A stretch of DNA of 64,000 bases from Cordylochernes scorpioides (lineage: Eukaryota; Arthropoda; Arachnida; Pseudoscorpiones; Chernetidae), in assembly GCA_030710605.1 (NCBI GenBank), contig CP092874.1, forward strand, positions 43,954,965-44,018,964. Reading direction: 5' to 3'. Every line of letters starts with the position of its first letter. The stretch's first letter is position 1. Below are positions 41,192 through 51,829 of this stretch, piece by piece. The notes under the pieces are model-generated. The model saw only the letters and a program-made list of their open reading frames with translations, had not been told where the DNA came from and did not search any database. Made by a program: the position numbers and the translations under genes.

Positions 41192-41337
41192 TATAATATA
41201 AAGGAAAGGATCTAAAGATGAACGCTTATTAAGAATAATGAAGGACAATTTTAAAAAGTGTTAATGAGTTATTAAAGAATCATATAATAAGGAAATTATT
41301 AATCATTTTAATAAATTGTGTCAAGCAATAGATTTTA
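41192..41337 (+). pseudogene. small Polinton gene, 3' part
   Basis: Continues the frame broken at 32677: across the join ...IYNE|YNIKGSKDERLLRIMK and then VIKESYNKEIINHF and LCQAIDFNSI before a stop. Two stops and one frame change are inside. The next start motif, ctctatataaATGG, follows at once. Confidence 0.58.
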
Positions 41338-41348
41338 ACTCTATATAA

Positions 41349-41503
41349 ATGGAACTTTCTATAATCAACAACGTACAAATTATCTTAAAATTAGGTTCAT
41401 TTTTGTTCTGGTGTGGAAACAAAAATTATTTTTGAATATTCCTGTAATCAATTCATCATGAATGTAGATCAGTTTACAGAATTTATAAAAAATTAATAAT
41501 ATA
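41349..41503 (+). pseudogene. last small Polinton gene
   Basis: MELSIINNVQIILKLGSFLF opens after ctatataaATGG at 41349; after a stop the adjacent frame gives MNVDQFTEFIKN and ends near 41503. About 50 codons in all; unknown function. It is the outermost Polinton gene seen on the right. Confidence 0.45.
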
Positions 41504-41527
41504 CAAGAGAATTTTTATACAGAGCTA

Positions 41528-41543
41528 CTAGCGGATGTGTACC
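41528..41543 (-). mobile_element. Helitron 3' tip
   Basis: CTAGCGGATGTGTACC at 41528-41543 after A is the inverted Helitron 3' end seen at 32678; copia C2 begins right after. Confidence 0.6.
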
Positions 41544-41880
41544 TGTTGAAGAGTAACGTCGCACATCGGCTGTTGCCATAGCAACGCCAGCTTCCTGCCA
41601 GACATCACATGACCTGGCGCCGCTCCGGCCGTATCTGTATATAAGTTTCAGTTTGCTTTGTTGTCTGCCCCTACGCTTGCCTTTGTTAACTCTCTTTGTT
41701 CCTTGTCATCTTAATATAATATAATTGATAATTAAACAATACTTTTTCTGAGATCCAGCCTCTGATTCTCTTACATGGCAGCAGAGCTTGGTTGGTATCA
41801 AATATCTTTGTTTATCTAAGCTGAAATTCGTTTGCTTGCTCAAGATGACAACTGAACTTCCACAAATTCAAAAATTCAAC
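41544..41880 (+). mobile_element. copia C2, LTR plus first codons of gag
   Basis: LTR 41544-41775 (TGTTGAAGAG...CTTACA), about 80-85 percent like the C1 LTR but with the expected TG start. It is followed by the same primer-binding region and by MTTELPQIQKFN, where it stops at 41880. The rest is missing; Jockey-like 3' sequence begins at once. Probably a deletion or a truncated insertion. Confidence 0.85.
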
Positions 41881-41933
41881 AGATGTACGTTACGTACAGG
41901 GGTTCATTTACAATTATAATTTATAAATGTCGT

Positions 41934-43140
41934 TTAGTCCGGATTCTCAGGTCCTTGGGGATATTGTTCTTGAGAAGGTTTTTTCTGGCTTGTTTGATAT
42001 TCAAGGTGGGTTTTTTTTCCCCTTTTTTTCCACTTTTCGTCATTCTGGCTTAATTGATGGAGAATTTGTCTAGGTTTTAAATTTCTTATTTTCCTTTTTC
42101 CGCATTTGTAGTTTGTGGCTTCCTTAAAGGTGGGGTTTTCTAATTTTTCGGATTTTTCGTAGAATTTAAATGATTGTCCAATAATGTAGTGATTGATGTT
42201 TTCGATATTTAGATCGTTCCTGAGGATTGTGTTCCGAACGAAACAGGGTGGAGACATGATTTTTATGATCATTTTATTTTCAAAGACTTCTAGCTTTTTA
42301 AGGATGGTCTTATGTGCTGTCATAAAAATGGGGTGGTCATATATGAGTATAAATGAATAAAACAAAGCATCGAGGGCTGCGTATCTTTTATTAGAACGAA
42401 TATAAAACGAGCTTTCGGGCACATACGCCCTTATACAGGAATTAATGAAACAATAATCCAACTAGTTTGAAATAGGATTTATATACACGTAACTATTGTT
42501 TTGCATATCAGCTTAATTTGAAAAATATTAAAATGTTTAAATTTACATGCAGGTGTAATGATTTGGAAAAACTAATTCTATTTAATATGAGGTAATATGA
42601 TACATTTTGGTTAAGGCAATCTTATTTTGTATTTTATATATCAAATTTTACAAATTTTATAACCAAAATGTATCATATTACCTCATATTAATTAGAATTA
42701 GTTTTTCCAAATCATTACACCTGCATGTAAATTTAGACATTTTAATATTTTTCAAATTAAGCTGATTTGCAAAACAATAGTTACGTGTATATAAATCCTA
42801 TTTCAAACTAGTTGGATTATTGTTTCATTAATTCCTGTAGAAGGGCGTATGTGCTCGAAAGCTCGTTTTATATTCGTTCTAATAAAAGATACGCAGCCCT
42901 CGATGCTTTGTTTTATTCATTTATAAATCGTACAGGGTTTTCCAATCGATATATGAGTATTGGTCTTATTATTGACGTGTAAATGTTTCTTTTGCAATTA
43001 AGGGATAATTTGCTTTTCGGTCCTAGAAGTAGGGATAATCAATGTTGGGCAGCTTTCGCTAAATTAATTCTGTTTTCGATGTGTTTTTTGAAGGTTAGGT
43101 GCTCGTCTAGGGTCATCCCTAGGTATTGGATGTTCCCTTT
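41934..43140 (-). pseudogene. LINE J ORF2 C-terminal region
   Basis: Downstream of RT, with HPIFMTAHKTILKKLEVFEN (about 42340-42280) and IIKIMSPPCFVRNTILRNDL, typical of the segment after the RT thumb in Jockey-type elements. The frame ends at 41934 with a charged, glutamine-rich tail. The N-terminal 40 residues of the long open frame here (42461 to about 42350) come from the inserted foldback element, not from the LINE. Confidence 0.75.
42350..42948. mobile_element. 599-bp foldback element
   Basis: Two inverted arms of about 263 bp (42350-42613 and roughly 42663-42925) are about 95 percent complementary, with a 49-bp AT-rich loop. A 23-bp tail (aatcgtacagg...aatcg) follows the right arm. 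An 11-bp direct repeat atatatgagta flanks the unit (42339-42349 and 42949-42959). Long inverted repeats with 9-11-bp duplications suggest a non-autonomous Mutator-like or foldback transposon. Confidence 0.8.
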
Positions 43141-44310
43141 CTATTTAATATTGTCTTCGAAGACAAAGAGTTCGTCTAAAGGTTTCTTAATTTTGTCTTT
43201 TTCTCTGGAGAAAAGTATTGCTTCACTTTTTTGGGGGTTCATTGTGACTCGCCATTCTTTACACCAGAGCGTGGAAAAGATGCAGGCCTCTTGGAGTTTC
43301 ATGTGGAGTCTGACGAAGTTGTATGTCGAGGCCAAAATGGCGGTATCATCGGCAAATAGGTGTAAAGAGGTGTCTTCAATACAGGGGAAGTCGTCTATAT
43401 ATATATAAAATAAGGTTGGTCCTGTGACTGATCCTTGGGGGACCCCGGCAAGGATGTTGCTAGCTGTTGAAAGTTCGTCTTTGACTCGTACCTTGAATGT
43501 TCTATTTGTTGAGAATTTTTGCGTTATTTTTATGATGTCTCCAGGAAGGTGCTTTTTGCACATTTTGTAGAGAAGGGCATCGTTCCAGACTTTATCGAAT
43601 GCTTTGGCAATATCGAAGAATACGGCTCCTGTTATTTGGCCTAGGTCCATGGATTTTCTTATTTTTTTCAGTGACAACAACTAGCTGGTGCAATGTTGAG
43701 TCTTGGCTTGGTAGCCAAATTGTTCAGGTCTGAGTGGATTCTTTTCTTCGAGGGATTTTCTGAGTCTTCATAAAACAATTCTTCCGAATAGTTTTAAGAT
43801 GGCAGGTAGCAGAGATGGGCCTGTAGCTTGTTGGTTCATGCATGGATTTTCTTTTTTTAAGTATGGGACAGATAATGGACGTTTTCCATCTGTCAGGGAA
43901 GTGCGCAAAGTGCAGTGAGGGGTTAAATATTTCGGTTATTGATGCTAGTATATGATTAGGGGGCAGTTTGAGAGCTTCATTAGGCAATTCTTCGATTCCG
44001 GGAGCTTTTTTATTTGGTAGATATTCAATAATCGCTTTTATTTCACCAATGTTTGTTGGTTCTACTCCTGTTTCTTTGTTGTTGTTTTTTTCATATATGA
44101 ATTCACACATTTGATGTATGTACGAGTAGGTTTGGAGTGGGATGTATAGGGATTGGGGGTGAACTGTTTTTCATAGTTGTTGGCAAATGATTCAGCTGCT
44201 TCTACTGTGGTTAGTGTCTGCCCATTGTTTGTCTTCAGTGTTATTTCTTGTTTTTCAGAGTTAGATAATCGTTTGATGGCTTTCCATATGGTTTGGTCAG
44301 TGACTTTCAA
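43141..44310 (-). pseudogene. LINE J reverse transcriptase
   Basis: Fingers: ETGVEPTNIGEIKAIIEYLP and NKKAPGIEELPNEALK (44040-43960), then RWKTSIICPILKK. Palm: GAVFFDIAKAFDKVWND with the first Asp, AGVPQGSVTGPTLFYIYIDD, and LHLFADDTAILAS with the FADD catalytic box (about 43360-43320). Frame changes near 43690 and 44080. The catalytic residues are present. Confidence 0.87.
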
Positions 44311-44500
44311 GTTTTCGATAAAGTGGTCCCAGCTAGTGTTATCGTGCTCTCTTGTAAGTTTCTGTGATTCTCTCGGGCCGTCATGTAGGCTGAGTTATCT
44401 CGGGGGTCGCAGGTTTTTTTCTTTTTTTTTTTCTTAGTTTGTTGGTGGATCGTATTTTTCTTTAATGTGAGGTGGATATCTTTGTTCTAGTTCCGGGTCC

Positions 44501-45310
44501 TTATATTTTGTTGAATCTTTCAAATTTTGCAAACATTTGTTCGTCAATGTGTGTAATGGCCTCGTCTATTTTTAAAGATGTGTCTAGGATCAGTTCAGGA
44601 GGTTCAGCGATTTCCATTTTGTACTTGAAAAGGGCCCAATCTTTAATTTTTATTTTTGTATTTGGGTAGGATATTTTGAAATCCTGTAGCACAAGTAGTA
44701 CTGGGAGATGATCAGAGGTTAGTTCGTGTGAATTTAGAGTATGCGCTTTGGGAGATGTTTTTATGCACGGCGATATCAATGATGTCTGGAGGTGAGTCAT
44801 GAGTAGGTTCGTCGGGGTAGCTCACATATAGGTCCATAACGTTGATTGCGTTTTGAAGCCTTTTTCCACTTGGGTTAGTTGTGGTGGAACCCCAGGCAGG
44901 ATGTTTGCAGTTTAGGTCCCCTGCTAAGATGGTCGGTGTGTCCGTTGAAAAAATGTTATATATCGGTTTGATCTAGATAGGTGCTCTCTCTTGGTGGTTT
45001 GTAGCACGAATACAGGTTCATATTCAGCCCGTTTTTTTTTCTGATAGAAATTCCTGCTGTTTCCAGGCTTTAGGTGGTGGCATGAATAGGTGCATGGCTG
45101 TACTTCTTGTGGATGAATATGGCAGTTCCACCACCTTGTCCGGTTAGTCTGTCGTTGCGGAGGGTGATGAAGTTTTGTATCCTCATTTTATGGCACGGCT
45201 TAAGCCAGGTTTCTGACCCTAGTGCGATGTCGATGTCGTGGTCGTTCAGAAATTCTGAGAATTGTTGTTTTTTGTTTCGAAAACTACAAAAGTTCCAGTG
45301 AACGATTCAA
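44501..45310 (-). pseudogene. LINE J apurinic-type endonuclease
   Basis: Nicks target DNA to prime reverse transcription. The minus strand reads FLNDHDIDIALGSETWL (about 45260-45210), with the family ET motif, then LTGQGGGTAIFIHKKYSHAP, and later SHELTSDHLPVLLVLQDF (about 44735-44680), the C-terminal SDH motif. The intervening part has many stops. No Met start recognised; the opening of ORF2 is near 45310. Confidence 0.78.
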
Positions 45311-45374
45311 AGGCTATTTTTATACATACTTTGTGATTCATTTACATCTGATGGTGTCTACAACGTTCTTCATG

Positions 45375-45556
45375 TAATCTCGGATGGTTCAAATTCACAT
45401 AAATATGTACCGCTCAGCAAGAGCAACCTAGTTCATGATAATTGAACAATGAATAATATGTGACGGTTATTCACATATTAAACAAATTTTAACGCGGGAT
45501 TAAATCCCGGTTCATGACTGTCGGGAACCGAGGGTGTTACCCACTCGTCCACCGAC
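45375..45556 (-). mobile_element. tRNA-derived SINE, copy 1
   Basis: On the minus strand it opens gtcggtggacgagtgggtaa, an A box like that of tRNA-Leu/Ser, and has gggatttaatccc as a B-box-like stem. The body runs through gttgctcttgctgagcgg to a tail near 45375. Preceded by eight A belonging to copy 2's tail. Confidence 0.72.
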
Positions 45557-45568
45557 TTTTTTTTATAT

Positions 45569-45701
45569 ATCTCGGATCCTGGTTCAAATTCACATAAATA
45601 GGTACCGCTCAGCAAGAGCAACCTAGTTCATGATTAGTGAACTATTGAATATGTGAAGTGTTTCACATATTAAACAAATTTTACGCGGGATTCAATTCCC
45701 G
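45569..45701 (-). mobile_element. tRNA-derived SINE, copy 2, truncated by gap
   Basis: Same family as copy 1 and in head-to-tail order. Its head lies in the N gap. Confidence 0.7.
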
Positions 45702-45801
45702 NNNNNNNNNNNNNNNNNNNNNNNNNNNNNNNNNNNNNNNNNNNNNNNNNNNNNNNNNNNNNNNNNNNNNNNNNNNNNNNNNNNNNNNNNNNNNNNNNNN
45801 N
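45702..45801. other. assembly gap, 100 N
   Basis: Exactly 100 N, the conventional gap of unknown size. Confidence 1.
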
Positions 45802-48545
45802 CTTAAGAAAGTATTATTTGCTTCGTTTTTCAGAATATTCATTCTTGATTTGAGAAAGGTATCTATAATTCCTGGAATAAATGGGTCATAAATTTGTTGA
45901 TCATCTGGGATAAGTTTCTCAGATCAGATATCATGATTCTGGATTCGATAAAGTCTGATATCAAAGGAATGTTGGCCAAACTATGAACACAGCTATATGA
46001 TGTGGATTTATAGGCTTGTATACACCATGTCAGTATTTGATATTGGGTTGAATTTAGTTTTTGTAAACATTTTTTATTTAAATATTTGAACCAAATTTCG
46101 GCTCCATATGTAAGTATTGGTCTGAAAATGGATTTATATAAAGTTAGCCTTTTCTGGGTGCTTAAACCCCAAGATTTCCCGCAAATTGAGAAGAGATAAT
46201 TTTTAAAACGTTTTTGTACGATTTACTATTTCTTCTATGTGGTATGTAAAATTTATTTTGTTTCTTCTTCTGTGATTTGCAATTATTATTCCTAAAATTT
46301 TGGTCTTCAGAGTTGGTATGATTATTTCATTATTAAATTTGATTGGAATTTTTTCTTTGTTATGTAAATAAAGTATATTAGTTTTTTCTAGACTTATTTC
46401 AAGTTTGTTACTCTTACACCATACATCAATCGTATTTAATGCCTTTTCTATAATAATTCCAGGTCTTTGCAATTGTTGTGCCAGCATATAATTGATACAT
46501 CATCCGCATAACATACCACTTCACTATTAGGAACTTGATATTTGATCAAAAGATCGTTTAGTAATATTATCCATAGTAGTGGAGATAGCGGGCCACCCTG
46601 CGGACATCCCTTTGTAATTTGTTTATTTATTGTTAAGTTCTCATATGTAAATTTCGTTTTCCTCAATTTGAAATATGATTGAATAGTCCTTATTAAACTT
46701 TCCGGCAAGTTATCTTCATCTATTATTTTTAAGATCGCAGGCCACCATGCATTATCAAAGGCTCCCGCAATATCTATTGTGACCAGAGCTGTCAGTTCTT
46801 TGGTTTTGTGTTCCATTATTATATCGATTATATTATTCAAGGCTGTAATAGTAGATTTTGACTTGATGAATCCATGCTGTTTGGGACTCAATAAATTGTT
46901 TTGCATATAATATTCATAAATTTTCTTTTAATAACCTTTTCGTAGATCTTAGACAGATTAGATGTTAACGAAATAGGTCGATAGCTTTTTTATTGATTCG
47001 ACGTTAGATTTGTTTGGTTTCATTAGAATTTTAAAACTGTCGTTTTCCATTCCCTTGGAAAATATCCCATCTGAATACATTTATTTAATAACGAATGTAG
47101 CACCGGAAGTATCAGAGTCTTTGCGCATTTTATCATGTTATTACTGATATTATCTTGACCTGGTGACTTTTTAACATTGCTATTGTCAATTAGATATTCT
47201 ATTCTTCGGTATCAATATGGATAGCGCTTGAATTCCTTAGAAAAGGTTCGTAACTTCTAACCAATTCTTGTTGATGGTTGTCTTGATCAATTCTGTCATC
47301 TGCAATTAATACATTTATTATGTCTGTAATGCGTTTTTCTTTTTCTGATTCTTGATTGTTGTCTATTATGGGAAGTCCTTTTTGCTTGTTTGAGGATTTG
47401 AGCTTTTTGAAAATTTTATATGCGTTACCAAAAGGATCATTTGATTCATTTTCTTCGATGAAATTTTCAAACTATTTCTCTTTGCTTTCTTTATCATATT
47501 ATTAAATTTGTTTCTGACTTGTTTAAATCTTGTTGCATCGATAGTCTTACTGTGATAAAATAAGTTTCTTACATAATGAAAATGTGTTTTCATTTGTTCA
47601 AGTTCTTTATTCCACCACTTTATCCCTGCATCGTATGCGTAGTTGTTTGATTTTACTTTTAATGATATGTAAGCTGCTTCTATTATGTTATCCGTGAGTT
47701 TGTTTACAACTTTATCAATATCCGTGCAATTCTCCACCATATCTGCCTCATTCTTTAATTTGATAAATTCTTGATACTTGAGATTTTTGGAGAAATTTGT
47801 CCAGTTGGCGTGTTTTTCATTGAATTTCCATGTAGAATTCTGTTTATCTTTTATACAATTAAATTTTGAGTGAATTTCAAATTGAATTGCCAAATGATCA
47901 GAAATATTCGTCAGTGATGAGGTGGCCCAATGTCTGATCATATTTATTGAAAGTCTATTCGAGATTGTTAGATCTACTATACTTGCCCCTCTACATGTTG
48001 GAGTTTTATCGTTGTGAATGTACAAGTGATTTTCATTTATTATTGTTTGCAATTGCAATTTGTAACCATTTGAATTTGTTATTTTATCGAACCAGATTGG
48101 ATGACGGGAATTGAAATCTCCGCATAGGACTATAGGGTTATTTGAATAAGTATTAATCAAGTTTCTTATAAAATCTAAGTGAGTATCATTACAGGAATTG
48201 GGATGAAGGTAAAAATTTGCGATTACTACAAACGAATTTGAGGTTATGACAGATATTGCAGTACAGAATTGATTCGTAAAATTATCTAATTTTTTGAATT
48301 TTATATTTTTATTTACAATGATTGTTGCTGTGTAAATATTTTCTGATGTCTTTGAATGAATTATTGGTGAGTCTAAATCAAATATAACCTGTTTATTTAA
48401 AACATATGGTTCTTGAAGTAATATAATATCGGGTGGATTTATTATTCGTTGAAATTGAAAGTTCGTTTAAAGCTGTCATACTTTTTCTAATATTCTGTTG
48501 TAAACATTTTATGTTTCCTCTATATGGTAGAGCAGTGATCACCAT
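45802..48545 (-). pseudogene. LINE Ra ORF2: endonuclease and reverse transcriptase
   Basis: Starts near ATG 48545, just after ORF1. The endonuclease has CLQQNIRKS, NNPIVLCGDFNSRHPIWF and CRGASIVDLTISNR, ending SDHLAIQFE. RT includes ALVTIDIAGAFDNAWWPAIL (first Asp), TKGCPQGGPLSPLLWIILLN, an R1-type motif, and VVCYADDVSIICW (YADD). The C-terminal block SWGLSTQKRLTLYKSIF and ILTYGAEIWFKYL (about 46165-46080) is followed by more coding to the gap. Frameshifts near 48460, 47470, 47350-46910 and 46470. Confidence 0.85.
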
Positions 48546-48570
48546 GATTACAAATAACTAAATTCGTTAT

Positions 48571-49671
48571 TCATTCCTCTTCTGAACCGATGAGATATTG
48601 AGTTCTTCTCACTGTTCTATCAACCTGCAATTTATATTGAGGACAGTCATTTGTATTTGGTTTATGGTTAATCGGACTATTCCTGAGTCTTGGATGCTTT
48701 GAACAGTTATGACATCTTAGCTCTTTTGTACAGACGTGATTGCCCTGGGCTCCACAGATACAGCATATTTGTACATTTGGACATTCTTTTGTTTTATGGT
48801 CTGGATTAAACTGAAAACAATTTTGGCATTGTTTTACTAGGATTTTATCTTGTATCTGACAACGTTCCAGGTCTGTATATAATGTATTGTTCATTCTTTT
48901 CATAAGTTGATAGGCTTTTGGGGAAACTCTCAGGACTATGCTTTGGGTTGGTGTGTTAGATTTCATTACGAATAATATCTTGATTTCATCTTCCATTCCG
49001 TTCAGCTCCTGATTCATATTGCAAATCGTGTTTACAAATGTGGTTGTATCGGTTAGTTTGGAAACGTTTTTCACCACCACTGTTGGATCTCTTTGCTTTG
49101 GAACAAAAATTTTGCTTATTGTTTTTAATTCCTCAGATTTGTTCAATTCCTCTTGAAGTGAATTCATCTCTGTCATATTAGGCAATTTTATAATTACTGC
49201 GCTTCTTGTGTTAAACATTTTGTTGATTTTTATCTTTGTGCCCCTGTCTCTAATTTTCTTTATATCCTTAGAAATAGCCTGTATTATGGTTGAAGTAGGT
49301 TCATTGTTGGCTGGTGTTGCCATAAGCGTGAATTCTCTATTTTGAATTTGCTGATGTTTTACGATCAAATCTGATACATTTTCTCTTTTTGCAATTTGTG
49401 CATAAGAAGGTCTATGAACTGAAATATCCTTTTCTATTTTATCAATCCTGCTGTCCATTACCTCTTTGATGGCTTCGGTTATTGTTTCTAGTTCAAATTC
49501 CTTTTTTATTTCTGTTATGGAGGAAATACCATCTTTTATTTGGTTTATATTTGTGCCAAGAAATGTCAGATCATTTTTGGTTAAATTTTTCTGAGTACTT
49601 TTAAATTTATTTGTGAAGTATTCAAGAACTTCATCAAGTTTTAATTTAATTGAATCTACAGCTGATTCCAT
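48571..49671 (-). CDS. LINE Ra ORF1 (Gag-like)
   Basis: A 366-residue intact frame, MESAVDSIKLKLDEVLEYFT. The N-terminal 100 residues are helical with coiled-coil character. The middle holds an RRM-like or capsid-like region. The C-terminus has zinc knuckles CQNCFQFNPDHKTKEC, CCICGAQGNHVC and a further Cys-His cluster. It would bind LINE RNA. ORF2 starts about 25 bp after its stop. Confidence 0.85.
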   Translation of the reverse strand: MESAVDSIKLKLDEVLEYFTNKFKSTQKNLTKNDLTFLGTNINQIKDGISSITEIKKEFELETITEAIKEVMDSRIDKIEKDISVHRPSYAQIAKRENVSDLIVKHQQIQNREFTLMATPANNEPTSTIIQAISKDIKKIRDRGTKIKINKMFNTRSAVIIKLPNMTEMNSLQEELNKSEELKTISKIFVPKQRDPTVVVKNVSKLTDTTTFVNTICNMNQELNGMEDEIKILFVMKSNTPTQSIVLRVSPKAYQLMKRMNNTLYTDLERCQIQDKILVKQCQNCFQFNPDHKTKECPNVQICCICGAQGNHVCTKELRCHNCSKHPRLRNSPINHKPNTNDCPQYKLQVDRTVRRTQYLIGSEEE

Positions 49672-49995
49672 TTATTTAGTTTCGTATAAGAATCTAAAAT
49701 AAAGAGCAGTAAATTTGCATATTTTTATAAAATGAAATTTTTGCATAAAATTTGCGGTAGTAAATTTAATTGTGTTTATTTTTAAAAATCCAATAGATTC
49801 AGCAAAGAATAATGTAGTATTACAATAACTATTAATTAACTGAATATATAATATATAATAACTATGATATAAACAATTTTCAAAACAAATATTTACCGGA
49901 GCTAAGGCGACACGCAGCCGGTCGGATCAGCCTCCTAGCGGCAAAAATAAAAGCACATAATCGATAATTGTACTTGGAAAATATTGGGGTCTTAG
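49672..49995. other. Ra 5' UTR and junction with the Rb fragment
   Basis: Mostly AT-rich. A GC-rich patch (49905-49935) is not identified. From about 49966 to 49995 the plus strand begins the reading frame of LINE Rb, which resumes at 59088. Confidence 0.5.
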
Positions 49996-50793
49996 TGATG
50001 AGCCGATTTCTGACGCTTTCGTCCCGAAATCCATGAGGCTCTTTCATTCTCAGGGAGTTCACGAAATATTACATCCTGCTATGTAAAAAGGCATAAATTG
50101 CATGTATCCTGCGCGCACTGGGGTTAAAAAAAAAGAAGGACAGGACAACTAAAAATTTTTGATTAAGACTATGATATATTTATTTATTTCTTAGAACAGT
50201 CACACAAAGATAAGAATAAAATAAATGAAACGGGCAATGAGGATGGAATGGGAAAATTTACAAGAATATACCTATTGAAATAATCATTATTGAAAGATAC
50301 TTAACTTAGTGCTTCAGCTGGATGGCTAGGAGATTCCTTCCACTAAAATCTTGTAGAACTACATTTTTGGTTGATTTTTCACGAGCTTTTCTATCCTATC
50401 CCTGCTCTAACACTGGCCGTCACTAAATTTTTTCTCCCAGGGTGACCGAAAAAAAAAAAAAAATTAATAATAAATATTTATCTGGTCACCCTCTGTGATA
50501 AAAAAAAAGAAATTTTTGAAAAAATTAAAATTAAAAATTATAATAAGAATTATCATTCGAAATATTATTTTAAAATAAAAAAATAGCTGCTTATTTAAAA
50601 GAAAAAGGAAATTTATTATAATTTATATACAAAAATTAGAAATAAAAAAGGAGGTGAAGAGATGGGCTGGTTTTACAATGAAGAATGCTCGAAGTCCTCT
50701 TCTTTCTTGTCGAGGCAGCTTCTTCATTGTCCACCAGCTTTCCATTTGATACTATAGGTGAACTTTGTGGAGGCCCCAGGAGTGGCCTCTACA
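49996..50793 (-). repeat. 3' LTR of the 9.1-kb element
   Basis: 798 bp. Bounded by ttag on the left. It differs from the other copy by small indels in A runs and a few substitutions. Confidence 0.92.
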
Positions 50794-51246
50794 GTCCTTC
50801 CCCGCCAAGACCACGGGATTTGGGCTTGCGAGGGAGCAGGACAAATCTCCGGGGTCAAAATTGGAGGTCGGGGGATGCTCTGGATTAGCGGAAACAATAG
50901 CACTGCCTAAAATTAAAAAAAATGTCAAAACAAAGGGCGCCATGCATTCTATTTATTCGCCAGTTGAATGCAAGACTGGCTTTTTAATTCCACCCTGTGA
51001 CACGGATAGTAACGATAGAAATAAACAAATTGTAAAGAGGTTTCACATGGTTATTGATTAATACGCCCAATTGTGATAAATATATCCGGTGTCACAGGGT
51101 GCCTGGAACACAAGGGTTATAAATATATATATACATCTATTTATATGTAAGATTTGACACATTTGTGGGAAGGTGCATACCTACTAGTTTAAAAATAATG
51201 CTTAGTAACCAAAAAAATAATAAAATAGTCAATAATGAATAATAAT

Positions 51247-51790
51247 CTGAATTATAATGAATTCAAACTAAAATAAAATAAAAATAAAATATAAATAAAA
51301 TCCAACAATGAATTCAAATCTGAACTATAATGAATTCAAACAAAAAAATAAATAAGAGAGCCAAAATGAATTCAAACTTGAACTATAATGAATTCAAACT
51401 AAAAAATAATCATAATAAAAGAGCCAATAATGAATTCAAAACTAAAAAAATAAATAAATAAAAGAGCCAAAATGAATTCAATCTGGAGAAAAAAATAAAA
51501 GTAAAAGAGCCAATAATAATAAAGATCTGAACTATAATGAATTCAAACCAAAAAAATAATAAAAAAATAAAGGAGCCAATAATGAATTCAAACAAAAAAT
51601 AAAAGAGCCAATAATGAATTCAAACCTGAACTATAATGAATTCAAACTAAAAATAATAATAATAATAAAAGAGCCAATAATGAATTCAAACTAAAATTAA
51701 ATAAAAAAAAATAATGAATTCAAACCTGAACTAAAATGAATTCAATCTGGAGAAGAATTCAAACAAAAATTAAATAAATAAAAGGCCAAT
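51247..51790. repeat. minisatellite with an EcoRI site in each unit
   Basis: About 15 occurrences of gaattcaa in some 540 bp, mostly within the phrases aatgaattcaaact, ctgaactataatgaattc and aaaagagccaataatg. Unit length varies from about 20 to 65 bp. Confidence 0.85.
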
Positions 51791-51829
51791 AATGAATTTA
51801 AAAAAAATGGTGACTTCACATCCGACTTG

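Larger units (their letters stand above)
6224..41527. mobile_element. Polinton/Maverick (adintovirus-like) element, decayed and repeatedly invaded
   Basis: Polintons are large self-synthesising DNA transposons that encode a protein-primed polymerase, a retroviral-type integrase and virion genes. Here the minus strand carries pPolB (7519-15878), a fibre-like protein and the packaging ATPase; the plus strand carries coiled-coil, penton-like, capsid, protease, PLA2-like and membrane genes, then the integrase at 30006-32541 and two small genes. All are interrupted by stops or frameshifts. Insertions of G2, a solo LTR, C1, M2 and Helitrons account for about 20 kb of the span. Terminal inverted repeats were not found, so outer limits are those of the outermost recognised genes. 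Confidence 0.88.
41883..45340 (-). mobile_element. Jockey-like non-LTR retrotransposon J
   Basis: Minus strand: endonuclease (about 45310-44500), reverse transcriptase (44310-43141), C-terminal tail (to 41934) and a short 3' UTR. No ORF1 is visible before the SINEs. A foldback element (42350-42948) interrupts the tail. The 3' end sequence (about 41895-41925) also occurs at 3714-3740. Confidence 0.83.
45802..49671 (-). mobile_element. R1-like non-LTR retrotransposon Ra
   Basis: Two open frames on the minus strand, ORF1 with zinc knuckles and ORF2 with endonuclease and RT. Its RT and C-terminal blocks match R1/LOA-type elements. The 3' end is lost in the gap. Sequence upstream of 49671 to about 49880 is probably its 5' UTR. 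Confidence 0.83.

Noticed and set aside
42350..42461. N-terminus of the LINE J frame at 42461
   Set aside because: Those codons lie in the foldback insertion, so the apparent Met start is accidental.
49880..50062. Small frame across the LTR boundary
   Set aside because: It spans LINE and LTR sequence and is not conserved.
51247..51790. CRISPR array
   Set aside because: Units vary in length and have no unique spacers; the context is a eukaryotic retroelement.
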